64,000 nt of DNA from Granulicella arctica (GTDB lineage Bacteria > Acidobacteriota > Terriglobia > Terriglobales > Acidobacteriaceae): positions 1,364,001 through 1,428,000 of the forward strand of contig NZ_JACCCW010000002.1 in NCBI RefSeq assembly GCF_013410065.1, in the 5' to 3' direction. The notes beneath the pieces were generated by a model that was given only the letters and a program-made list of their open reading frames with translations, had not been told where the DNA came from and did not search any database. A program made the position numbers and the translations under genes. This document shows, in pieces, positions 40,607-48,549 of this stretch. Numbering within the stretch: position 1 is the stretch's first letter; the number at the start of each line of letters is the position of its first letter.

Positions 40607-41671
40607 TTGGCCAACATGAAAGAGATCGCACGGCTTGCCGATGTCTCCCTCGGCACCGTCTCCAATGTACTGAGCGGCCTGTCCACCGTTCGGGAACCTC
40701 TGCGCCAGCGAGTTCTCGAAGCCGTGCAGGCCCTCGACTATCAGCCCAACCAATTAGCTCGCGGCCTGCGCCGTGACAAGACCAACATTATTGGGATGAT
40801 CATCTCCGATATTTCGAATCCCTTCTTCCCTGCCGTCGTCAAAGGCGCTGAAGATACCGCATTCAAGAATGGCTATCGTCTCTTTCTCTGCAACTCAGAC
40901 AATGATTTCGCCAAGGAGGAGACCTACCTGCACGAACTGCAAACCTACCTTCCTTCCGGGCTCATCATCATGACTTCCAACATCAATGGGTCACCCGCGC
41001 TTGCAGACGCCTATCGCAAGGCAGGCTCCGCGGTCGTCTATGTCGACCGCCTTCCACCACTCTGGACCGGCGACACTGTCACCAGCATGAACGAGCAAGG
41101 CGCTTACGATGCGACCAAATATCTCATCGACCTGGGCCACCGGCGGCTCGGCATGATCACAGGCTCCTCCACCCGCACCAACTCCGACGAACGTGTTCAG
41201 GGCTTCCGCCGCGCACTCCGCGAAGCCAAGATCACTATTTCGCCCGAGTACGTCCAGGAAGGCTACTTCGAAAAACAGAGTGGCTATGCCAATGCCACCA
41301 CTCTCTTGAAACTGCTTCCCCGTCCTACTGCAATCTTCGCCGCTAACGACCTCATGGCCTTTGGCGCCCTCACCGCTATCCGTGATATGGGCCTCCGCTG
41401 CCCGGAAGATGTGTCGGTTATCGGCTTCGACAATCTCGACCTTGCGGAGATCGTCACTCCCGCGCTCACCTCCGTTGATCAGTCCGGCTATCAACTTGGT
41501 GCCGTCGCCGCGCAACTCATCGCAGACCGCATCCGCGGTGATAAAGAGCCGAAGCATACTCACGTTCTTCCGACCGCGTTGAAGCTACGTGCCTCCGTCG
41601 CTCCTGCACTGATCGATTTCGAGACCACAGTAAAGAAGGCCAGAGGCAAGCCCGCCAAGCGCTCTCGCTAG
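40607..41671 (+). CDS. LacI family transcriptional regulator of the purine/ribose cluster
   Basis: 354 residues. The N-terminal helix-turn-helix and hinge read MKEIARLADVSLGTVSNVLS and RVLEAVQALDYQPNQLARGL; the periplasmic-binding-like effector domain follows (IIGMIISDISNPFFPAVVKG, VVYVDRLPP, GHRRLGMITGSS, AIFAANDLMAFGAL, VSVIGFDNLDLAEIVTPALT). Both a TTG at 40607 and an ATG at 40616 are possible; AAGGGG upstream favours 40607. The 14-base palindrome in its own promoter and at four more sites makes it the likely repressor of the whole cluster. The inducer is probably a nucleoside, a purine base or ribose; the sequence does not say which. Confidence 0.9.
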   Translation: MANMKEIARLADVSLGTVSNVLSGLSTVREPLRQRVLEAVQALDYQPNQLARGLRRDKTNIIGMIISDISNPFFPAVVKGAEDTAFKNGYRLFLCNSDNDFAKEETYLHELQTYLPSGLIIMTSNINGSPALADAYRKAGSAVVYVDRLPPLWTGDTVTSMNEQGAYDATKYLIDLGHRRLGMITGSSTRTNSDERVQGFRRALREAKITISPEYVQEGYFEKQSGYANATTLLKLLPRPTAIFAANDLMAFGALTAIRDMGLRCPEDVSVIGFDNLDLAEIVTPALTSVDQSGYQLGAVAAQLIADRIRGDKEPKHTHVLPTALKLRASVAPALIDFETTVKKARGKPAKRSR

Positions 41672-42450
41672 CTCGCCGCGACTTCTGCCGGAGTCTTTTT
41701 CCGATCCGCCGCACCCTTCGCGGACCACTCCACGATCTGGCTCCAAAGCCGCGCATAGTGCTTCCACTCCACAAACTCTGGTGGAGCCCAGTGCGGCGCA
41801 CAGTCTGAGGTAAAGGCAACCCCGCGTCCTTGGCCGAACGTGCCCGCGACCAGCAACGGATGTCCACCAGCACTCGCAATCAACTCTGCACCGGCATCCA
41901 CTTCTACGGCATTCAACCCCAGCAGCATTGGCCACTCGCCATCAATGCCTTGCACAATCTCATGCTCTATCTCGACCTTCGGGACAAAGCCCTGTGGCGC
42001 CTCCACGCGATCGTCTCCTGCCAGCATCGTCACCGGAAGCACCGTCTCCACTGGCGAATCGTGATATTGCGCCTTCCCATCAACACCCTGAAAGGTCATA
42101 TACCCGCCGATCATCACCAGTCCACCACCCAACAGCACATACTCACGAATCACCTCCAGCCGGTTCGGAAGACTCTTTGACTTCGTAAAGGTCTCCGGAT
42201 GCAGCAACAGTGTGTTCGCGCCAATGTCGCTCAGCATCACGCAGTCATACTCACTCAGCTCTTGCGCTGTAAACGGAAACTGCCTGCTTGCAACATGAGA
42301 CGGCTGATACACCACCTCATGCCCATGCTGCTGCAATGCACACCGCAACCATTCCACTCCTTCGGCGTAGTCCGTCGTCGTGAAGCTATCAAATCCCTTC
42401 TGATGAATGCTGTGGACCGTCCATGACTCTCCAACTATTAATACCCGCAT
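41668..42450 (-). CDS. Glutamine amidotransferase-like (PF07090-type) cytoplasmic protein
   Basis: 260 residues with a class I glutamine amidotransferase-like fold: MRVLIVGESWTVHSIHQKGF, AEGVEWLRCALQQHGHEVVY, YDCVMLSDIGANTLLLHPET, LLGGGLVMIGGYMTFQGVDG and PLLVAGTFGQGRGVAFTSDC. The family is of unknown activity; a nucleophile at the usual GxCxG elbow is replaced by GGYMT, so amidotransferase activity is doubtful. It is the last gene of the minus-strand cluster, 37 bases after adenine deaminase, and its stop overlaps that of the LacI gene by 4 bases. No signal peptide, so it acts in the cytoplasm. Confidence 0.72.
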   Translation of the reverse strand: MRVLIVGESWTVHSIHQKGFDSFTTTDYAEGVEWLRCALQQHGHEVVYQPSHVASRQFPFTAQELSEYDCVMLSDIGANTLLLHPETFTKSKSLPNRLEVIREYVLLGGGLVMIGGYMTFQGVDGKAQYHDSPVETVLPVTMLAGDDRVEAPQGFVPKVEIEHEIVQGIDGEWPMLLGLNAVEVDAGAELIASAGGHPLLVAGTFGQGRGVAFTSDCAPHWAPPEFVEWKHYARLWSQIVEWSAKGAADRKKTPAEVAAS

Positions 42451-42487
42451 CGCTACTTCTCCTTACTTTGTCTTCCAACGGAACCCG

Positions 42488-44344
42488 CTACCAGACAACC
42501 GCGTGACTCTCGCCTGTCTGCACATTCACAAATCCCTGCGGAGCCCGCTCACACGGTGCCACCAGTACCCATCGCCATGGACTGCACGTTAGTGTCGCAA
42601 ACTTCAAAAACTCCGGAAACCCGGGCTGCCAAAGGCTCTCCGCACTTGGCTCATACATCCAGTCGATATTGTTTGCCGCCTTGTAGAAGAGCTGCATCTC
42701 TGCATCCAACTCTTCGGCGGAACGCGCCGTCATCAGTCCTGCAATCTCAAATCGCACCTCGCCAACGACCGCGCCATCGCGCACCAGCGTCCATCCGCCA
42801 CCAATCTCCTTCAACCGATTCACCGCCATGGCCATCGCTGCATCGCAAGAACCCACAGCCCAGATATTGTGCGAATCGTGCGCTACCGAGCACGCTACTG
42901 CCACATACTCCGTCTTCGGCCCGCACCCCAGCCAGAACATCGATGCTACTTTCGCATCGCCGTGATAGCGGTCCACAATAGAGAATTTCGTCAGACCGCG
43001 CTCCGCATCACGCTGAACGACGCCATCGCGCACCGGCATCTCCATCGTTAGAAACTCCTGATTCCAATGGAACGGGCGTACCACCGCAGCCTGCATCGTC
43101 TCTCTTCCAACATCAGCGGCAATTGCAAAGTCATTTGCAGACAGTGTGCGATCGATATGGATCGTATCCGTCGCCCATGCCGGCCAATCGATCTTCGGGA
43201 CCGGTCCAACATACTTGCCCTTCTCGGCAGCAAGTGCGCCATCCGCATAGACCGCCGCAATGCTCAACGACGCTACATCGTCCAGCAGTACCACGTCTGC
43301 AAACCGTCCTGGGGTCAGACTCCCTACCCATGCATCAATTCGCATATGCCGCGCCGGATTCAGCGTCACGCACTGGATCGCAATCTCTGGTGCCAGCCCC
43401 AGTTTCATCGCACTGCGCGCGTTATAGTCCGTCGCACCGGTGCGCAATGTGTCCGACGCACTCCGATCGTCCGTCGTAAATGCAATATTTTGCCAGTCGT
43501 TGAGTTGCTCGATCAGCGCGGGCATCACCTTGTCGAAGCAGTACGGTCGCATCTCTACAAACAGTCCGCAGGCCAGCTTGTCTAAGACCTCCTGCACCTC
43601 CCACACCTCGTGGTCGGAAGACAGCCCCGCCGCTGCGAACGCACTGATCTCATGCCGCTCGCGTAACCCGCTTCCGTGTCCTTCCACAACACCGCGCCGC
43701 TCAAACGTCCCGCGAATCATTCCCCAGATACGATCGTACGAAGGATTCTTCGGGTCCCAAACCGCAGGCCAGTCCATCACTTCGTCCAGTCCCGTCACCA
43801 TCAGGTCATCGCACAGAAATGCACTTTGCTCCTCGTACCCGTAGTAGCCACCGGTCGACTCATACGCCGTCGGAGGTACAGCCGAGCCTGGCTGAATAAA
43901 GATCTTCAGCGGAGAGCCCATCTCCCGCGCCTTGTGCCAGAACTCACTGTTCTTCGCGCCATCCACATTGGCAAACTCGTGGCTCGCCTCACACGTCCAT
44001 GTGTTGCCATGTGGAATTACCAGCGCCGCCTCCCACTCCGGCGTTAGATACGTACTCTCGATATGCTTATGGACTTCGCCAAATCCTGGCACCGCGCTCA
44101 GATGAGGATACTCTCTCCGCTCCGCTACCTCTCCTCGATACGTCCCCGCTGGACCAACCCACGCAATGCGCTTTCCTTTGATTACAATTTCCTGGTCTTC
44201 GAGCCATATTCGTGAGTACACCGACAGTAGTCGACCCACGCGAATCACCAGATCCGCGGGTTCTTTGCCCAGTGCCACTAACGTCAACTGCTGGCGAATT
44301 TTCATCTCGCACTCTGGCGTCAGGTTCAAGTCGTCCATAGTCAT
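42488..44344 (-). CDS. ade: Adenine deaminase
   Basis: 618 residues, slightly longer than the Bacillus and E. coli proteins. Ade hydrolyses adenine to hypoxanthine and ammonia. Landmarks are EIVIKGKRIAWVGPAGTY, the metal-binding VPGFGEVHKHIEST, a carboxylate-rich stretch PHGNTWTCEASHEFANVDG, GHGSGLRERHEISAF, AFTTDDRSASDTLR and VTLNPARHMRIDAWVGSLTPGR (in part). The usual PGFIDxHxHIESS is here PGFGEVHKHIEST. The ATG at 44344 has GGAGAAG upstream and lies 11 bases after the permease stop; an open frame extends upstream. It joins the imported base pool to purine salvage. Confidence 0.87.
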   Translation of the reverse strand: MTMDDLNLTPECEMKIRQQLTLVALGKEPADLVIRVGRLLSVYSRIWLEDQEIVIKGKRIAWVGPAGTYRGEVAERREYPHLSAVPGFGEVHKHIESTYLTPEWEAALVIPHGNTWTCEASHEFANVDGAKNSEFWHKAREMGSPLKIFIQPGSAVPPTAYESTGGYYGYEEQSAFLCDDLMVTGLDEVMDWPAVWDPKNPSYDRIWGMIRGTFERRGVVEGHGSGLRERHEISAFAAAGLSSDHEVWEVQEVLDKLACGLFVEMRPYCFDKVMPALIEQLNDWQNIAFTTDDRSASDTLRTGATDYNARSAMKLGLAPEIAIQCVTLNPARHMRIDAWVGSLTPGRFADVVLLDDVASLSIAAVYADGALAAEKGKYVGPVPKIDWPAWATDTIHIDRTLSANDFAIAADVGRETMQAAVVRPFHWNQEFLTMEMPVRDGVVQRDAERGLTKFSIVDRYHGDAKVASMFWLGCGPKTEYVAVACSVAHDSHNIWAVGSCDAAMAMAVNRLKEIGGGWTLVRDGAVVGEVRFEIAGLMTARSAEELDAEMQLFYKAANNIDWMYEPSAESLWQPGFPEFLKFATLTCSPWRWVLVAPCERAPQGFVNVQTGESHAVVW

Positions 44345-44355
44345 CACTTCTCCAA

Positions 44356-45717
44356 TCATCCAATCTTGTTTCGAAGCACAAGATACAGAACAAATACTCC
44401 GTCCAGCGTCAGCAACATAGTCGTCACTTTCTTCCATTGCTTCAGACTTATCGCCAGCAGCGTATAGCTGAAACAGCCCACCGCCAGCCCAGCCATCAGG
44501 TCCATCGTGCACACCGTGAAGATAATCATCAACAACGGAGGCAACACCTCCTCCGCCCTGTTGCGATCGATCTGTCGAATGTCTTCCATCATCAGAGCTC
44601 CCACCAGCACAAGCGCCGGCGCAACAGCCTGCGGTGGAATCACGCTCAGCAGCGGACTGATCAGCAGTGTCAATGCAAACAACGCGGCCACGATCACGCC
44701 GCTCAATCCCGTTCTCGCCCCTGCCTCTACCCCTGCGACGGACTCCACAAACGCCGTCACAGTCGACGTCCCTAGTGCAGCGCCCGCCGCGCTCGCCAGC
44801 GCATCACTCGCAAACGCCGCCTTCGCATTCGGCATTGCCTCGCTCGGCGTCGACAACCCAGCTCTCCGCGCCACACCGATCAGCGTCGCCGTCGCCGAGA
44901 AGAACTCCGACACCAGGAAGTACACCGTCACCGGCAACAGTACAAAAAACTTTGAAAAAAACTCGCGGAAATCGAACGCGAATAACATCTCCGGATGCAC
45001 TTGCGGCAAGCTGAACCACTGCTGCGGCGGCTGCGTGATCGCATGGCCTGAAGCGTCCTTCAGAAATAATCCGGCCACCGTCAGCACCGCAATCGAGATC
45101 AAGAACCCGCCCGGGGTCTTCCGCACCAGCAGCACTGCCGTCAGCAACACGCCCACCAACGCCAACAAGGCACCCGCATTCGACAGCTTCGCAAACGCCA
45201 GCAAAGATCCAGGATCTGCGATGATGAGTCCCGCATTCTTTAGCCCCAGAAACGCAATGAAGATCCCGATCGAACACTGCATCCCGAGCTTGATCGATTC
45301 CGGAAACGCCGCCACGATCTTCTCTCGCCACCGCGTCAGCGAGAGGATCAGGAACACCACCGCGTTCAGAAAAACCATCGCCAACGCAGTCTGCCAGCGG
45401 AGATGCATCTGCAGCACTACCACCTGTGCAAACACAATGTTGCTGCCCATCCCCGGAGCAAGCGCCACGGGCAGGTTCGCCCACAGAGCCATCGCAAGAG
45501 TTCCGATCACGGCGGACAGGACTGTTGCCAACAACACCCCCTGCCGGTTCATCCCCGCCGCCGCCAGCACCATGGGGTTCACCACGACGATGTAGCTCAT
45601 CGCCGCAAATGTCGTCATTCCAGCCAGCATCTCGCGGGAGACTGTACTCTTCCGCTCCGAGATCCGGAAAAAGATATCCAGATTCTGAGAGACGCGGCGC
45701 GAAATGAAAGCTTTCAT
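44356..45717 (-). CDS. AzgA-type NCS2 purine (adenine/guanine/hypoxanthine) permease
   Basis: 453 residues with about twelve membrane segments. The N-terminus MKAFISRRVSQNLDIFFRIS and STVSREMLAGMTTFAAMSYI, followed by VNPMVLAAAGMNRQGVLLAT, LAPGMGSNIVFAQVVVLQM and MQCSIGIFIAFLGLKNAGLI, matches the AzgA branch. The first codons ATG AAA GCT TTC AT are themselves operator 4, so the start codon lies inside the repressor site. No clear ribosome binding site is seen upstream (45718-45740), which makes the start slightly uncertain; a longer frame to 45756 exists. It precedes adenine deaminase, 11 bases apart. Confidence 0.88.
   Translation of the reverse strand: MKAFISRRVSQNLDIFFRISERKSTVSREMLAGMTTFAAMSYIVVVNPMVLAAAGMNRQGVLLATVLSAVIGTLAMALWANLPVALAPGMGSNIVFAQVVVLQMHLRWQTALAMVFLNAVVFLILSLTRWREKIVAAFPESIKLGMQCSIGIFIAFLGLKNAGLIIADPGSLLAFAKLSNAGALLALVGVLLTAVLLVRKTPGGFLISIAVLTVAGLFLKDASGHAITQPPQQWFSLPQVHPEMLFAFDFREFFSKFFVLLPVTVYFLVSEFFSATATLIGVARRAGLSTPSEAMPNAKAAFASDALASAAGAALGTSTVTAFVESVAGVEAGARTGLSGVIVAALFALTLLISPLLSVIPPQAVAPALVLVGALMMEDIRQIDRNRAEEVLPPLLMIIFTVCTMDLMAGLAVGCFSYTLLAISLKQWKKVTTMLLTLDGVFVLYLVLRNKIG
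45704..45717. promoter_or_regulatory. LacI-type operator 4, overlapping the AzgA permease start
   Basis: An exact ATGAAAGCTTTCAT that coincides with the first five codons of the permease gene. Bound repressor would block initiation or elongation at the gene start; the promoter must lie in 45718-45775, the 58-base gap after the nucleoside hydrolase gene. Confidence 0.7.
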
Positions 45718-45775
45718 ATTGGCACAGTAGTGGGCACCCCGCCCCCGTGTCAACACCTAAGTTACGGCCGCCCTA

Positions 45776-46813
45776 TCAATGCGACATCAGAGAAAGATAG
45801 TCTTTTTCTAAGAGCGAAGAATCCAGCTCGCGCTGCACCTGTACCTTTTGAAGAGCAGGCCCCTGAGGCCGGCTCTGTTCCGTCCATGTCAAGGTATCGC
45901 CGTACGCATAGCCATGATCCAGATTAACATCGACATACAGCGCGTCCGAGACGCGGATCATTGCAGGATTCAACCATGCCAGCACTGCCAGCTCGTCCCA
46001 CATGTAAGGACTGGTCGTTCCGTATGTCTGCATGTATTTTGCTGCTGGAGAATCGGCCTGAGAGAATTTCTTCTCCGCAGCAGGAGCGAGTTTAGCCTGG
46101 AGTGAAATGTCCACAGTCGTCTGGGTAATCTTCGCCCATGGCGCAGTTAGCACAATATGCGCTGCCTCCGGATCGAACCAAAAATTGAACTCATGGCGGG
46201 GGTTGAACGCAAACTCAGGATCGGATGTTGCCGGATTGATGCTTCCACCCATAAAGATGAGTTCTTTCGCCGTCTCCGCAAAGTGAGGGTCCGACCTTAC
46301 GGCAAGCGCCACATTCGTCATCGGCCCGCCTGCAAAGATTGTGACTTCATGCGGATGCCTGTGCACCATCTCAATCAGAAATCGTACTGCATCTTCACCT
46401 GCTGCGTGAGTCGTCGGCTCCCCCTCTTTAAGAACAGCGGCTGACTCCTCACTGTACCGATATGCCCCTTCATACCAGGCCTTGCCGTACAAGCCATGCT
46501 GCACCTTTGTCTCCGTCTGAGTACGAACCAAAGGATGCGTCGAACCAGTGTAGACCGGAATATCCTTACGTCCCACTAACTCCAATGCACGGAGAGTATG
46601 GCGCACTCCCTCATCGGCCCAGACATCACCCGTTACGATCGTGATGCCAAGAACCTTCACGTCGGGCGCTTGCAGCAGCAGTAAAATCGATTGCATATCG
46701 CTGCCGCCTGGCCCCACTGCGTCCTGATCGACAACGATGTACCGCTGTTGCGCCAACAGCGGTGCGGATAAGCTCAACAGAGCTGCGATTATCCCGATAG
46801 TCGATCTCTTCAC
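45776..46813 (-). CDS. Exported inosine-uridine nucleoside hydrolase-family protein
   Basis: 345 residues. Nucleoside hydrolases cleave nucleosides to base plus ribose. A signal peptide (KRSTIGIIAALLSLSAPLLAQ) puts this one outside the cytoplasm. Core landmarks are RYIVVDQDAVGPGGSDMQSI (the usual DxDxGxDD calcium loop is altered here), GITIVTGDVWADEGVRHTL, TIFAGGPMTNVALAV, ELIFMGGSINPAT, EFNFWFDPEAAHIVL and the C-terminal VNLDHGYAYGDTL. The GTG at 46813 has AGAGAGG about 10 bases upstream. It follows the metallophosphoesterase gene by 14 bases and would release base and ribose for the two transporters of the cluster. Confidence 0.82.
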   Translation of the reverse strand: MKRSTIGIIAALLSLSAPLLAQQRYIVVDQDAVGPGGSDMQSILLLLQAPDVKVLGITIVTGDVWADEGVRHTLRALELVGRKDIPVYTGSTHPLVRTQTETKVQHGLYGKAWYEGAYRYSEESAAVLKEGEPTTHAAGEDAVRFLIEMVHRHPHEVTIFAGGPMTNVALAVRSDPHFAETAKELIFMGGSINPATSDPEFAFNPRHEFNFWFDPEAAHIVLTAPWAKITQTTVDISLQAKLAPAAEKKFSQADSPAAKYMQTYGTTSPYMWDELAVLAWLNPAMIRVSDALYVDVNLDHGYAYGDTLTWTEQSRPQGPALQKVQVQRELDSSLLEKDYLSLMSH

Positions 46814-46827
46814 AATCACACCTCTCT

Positions 46828-48360
46828 TCAATGCTTCTGAATCGCAGTACAAGCGCACTCGAGAAACTCAGTTGCACTCGACTTGGAAAGCACACAGCGA
46901 TACTGCGGCCATACCGAACCAATCCCAAAGACGTTGAGTCCAAGCGATGTGTAGTAGCCAATGTAGTGTTGTGCAGCTTCAGACGAACCACTCTCATCTT
47001 CTTCCAGACGGCGCGTCAGCATATCGAGAGATGCCGCAGCAAACGATGGCACATCGTACGTCTTCTGAAAGGAGTACTCCGGTGTCCATGTGGTGTTACG
47101 GTCTGTCCAGTCCGATGCCGCATAGACGGTGTAGTCCATCATCTCCGACGTTGCAACGGATACCGTCGCAATTACGAATGCTGGTCGATTTCCTCCCACG
47201 GGAGAGATGGAAGGAACCATCTTGACAGGCACTCCGACTGTCTGCGAAGCGGGTACACCACGCCCGCTTAACAATCGGAGTTCATCCATGTGCGTGTGCC
47301 CAAACAGCGAGAGCCGAACGACATCGCTATGAAGGGCAAGTGTTGTCTCAAGCTGATCGTCCGAAAGAAACATTACTGGCTTCCGAGTTGCACAGACATC
47401 ATTGCGTCCGTTGCTGCGATAGAAGGTGGAACGAGGGTCAATGCCTGGAGGGATATGCGCAATCGTCCACACTTTCTGCCTCGCGTACCGTGACGCGTCG
47501 AGCTGTGCCCCCAACCAGACAGACTGTGCCCGTGTAATGCCTGGCGCTTGCTCACCGGAACACGTCCTGAAGCGGCTCGAGAAGGCGATGTCGTCCAAAA
47601 TAACTATCTTCGTTTGCTGTAGCGGCCTGGGCAACATCGTACTGAAGCTGCCGTTCTCTTCGAAATCGTGGCGCGCCTTGAGCGAGCGCACTCCTGCCGC
47701 CTCCATCACTGCATCTTCCAGATCACGGTAGAGGTTATCGTGCCTATCCAGTTTGTAGTCTCCACAGAGGCTGTCATTGTTTCCCAACGCGACATATAAC
47801 GGCCTACCTGGAAGGGCTTCGTGCAGACTGTGGATAACATACAGCATTGTTTTTTGCAGGAAGGCGTCATGGTCCAACTTCGATCGACCTGGGAGCACAG
47901 CGTCATAGCGACATGCAAAGTCGTGAACAATTAGATCTCCCGTTAAGGTCGCGAACGAAACCTGTGGCGCATGTGATCCAACCGCTTCCAGTGCCGATGC
48001 CATAAGCGAAGCCGACGAATCAACTACAAGCGGTCCGCATCGTTCCCGTACCTTTGCAGACTCTACCTCCTGGTCGCTTGAGGCGGGGGTATTCAGAATC
48101 GCTGCCCAACCGTCGACTGGAGTGCTCGCCAACCGCTCCACCTTGTCCGGGTCCTGAAACGGATCGAAATGAATGTCGCTGACAAACAGCGCTGAAACCG
48201 TTCTCGTGGACCGTGCCTCCTTCCTATTGATCTGATTAATCTGAGCGAAACACGAGGACAGAAAGAACGCGGCGCACAGTATGACGGACAGCCAAAGGTA
48301 TTTCTTCCCTTGCCTCAAGGTGCAAGCGCCACTGGATCTGCGAAAATTGTTCTCTGGCAT
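46828..48360 (-). CDS. Exported metallophosphoesterase (acid sphingomyelinase-like)
   Basis: 510 residues. A lipoprotein-type signal ends at FFLSSCFAQ. The calcineurin-like metal motifs appear in order: LFVSDIHFDP, ATLTGDLIVHD, YVALGNNDSLCG, IAHIPPGID and LFGHTHMDELRL. The size and the spacing fit the acid sphingomyelinase-like phosphodiesterase group rather than UshA-type 5'-nucleotidases. In this context, dephosphorylation of nucleotides or cleavage of a phosphodiester to give nucleosides is inferred. It is the first gene of the minus-strand operon, with operator 5 lying 17 bases upstream of the ATG. A C-terminal cysteine pair (LECACTAIQ) is of unknown role. Confidence 0.83.
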   Translation of the reverse strand: MPENNFRRSSGACTLRQGKKYLWLSVILCAAFFLSSCFAQINQINRKEARSTRTVSALFVSDIHFDPFQDPDKVERLASTPVDGWAAILNTPASSDQEVESAKVRERCGPLVVDSSASLMASALEAVGSHAPQVSFATLTGDLIVHDFACRYDAVLPGRSKLDHDAFLQKTMLYVIHSLHEALPGRPLYVALGNNDSLCGDYKLDRHDNLYRDLEDAVMEAAGVRSLKARHDFEENGSFSTMLPRPLQQTKIVILDDIAFSSRFRTCSGEQAPGITRAQSVWLGAQLDASRYARQKVWTIAHIPPGIDPRSTFYRSNGRNDVCATRKPVMFLSDDQLETTLALHSDVVRLSLFGHTHMDELRLLSGRGVPASQTVGVPVKMVPSISPVGGNRPAFVIATVSVATSEMMDYTVYAASDWTDRNTTWTPEYSFQKTYDVPSFAAASLDMLTRRLEEDESGSSEAAQHYIGYYTSLGLNVFGIGSVWPQYRCVLSKSSATEFLECACTAIQKH

Positions 48361-48377
48361 ACTGCGTCACAGCATAC

Positions 48378-48391
48378 ATGAAAGCTTTCAT
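48378..48391. promoter_or_regulatory. LacI-type operator 5, metallophosphoesterase promoter
   Basis: An exact ATGAAAGCTTTCAT located 17 bases upstream of the metallophosphoesterase start. It heads the whole phosphoesterase, nucleoside hydrolase, permease, deaminase and PF07090-type gene row. Confidence 0.8.
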
Positions 48392-48549
48392 AAAAGTCTC
48401 AGCAGCGTCGCCTCATGAGTGGTCGAACCGGGATCACTTCCTCTATGCCGACTCATGAGAAGATCCACCGCGATTCCCTATAGGGGTAGGAAGGGTTCTC
48501 CCTAGACGTTACCGCTGTCCACAAAAGCGCTTCTATCTGGAAGCCGCCA

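Noticed and set aside
41668..41671. Possible frameshift at the LacI / PF07090-like junction
   Set aside because: The two genes are convergent and their stop codons simply overlap by 4 bases; both proteins have normal C-termini.
44507..45595. A 362-codon plus-strand open frame opposite the AzgA-type permease
   Set aside because: It has only Ala/Thr/Asn-rich low-complexity content and is the exact antisense of a well-supported membrane transporter.
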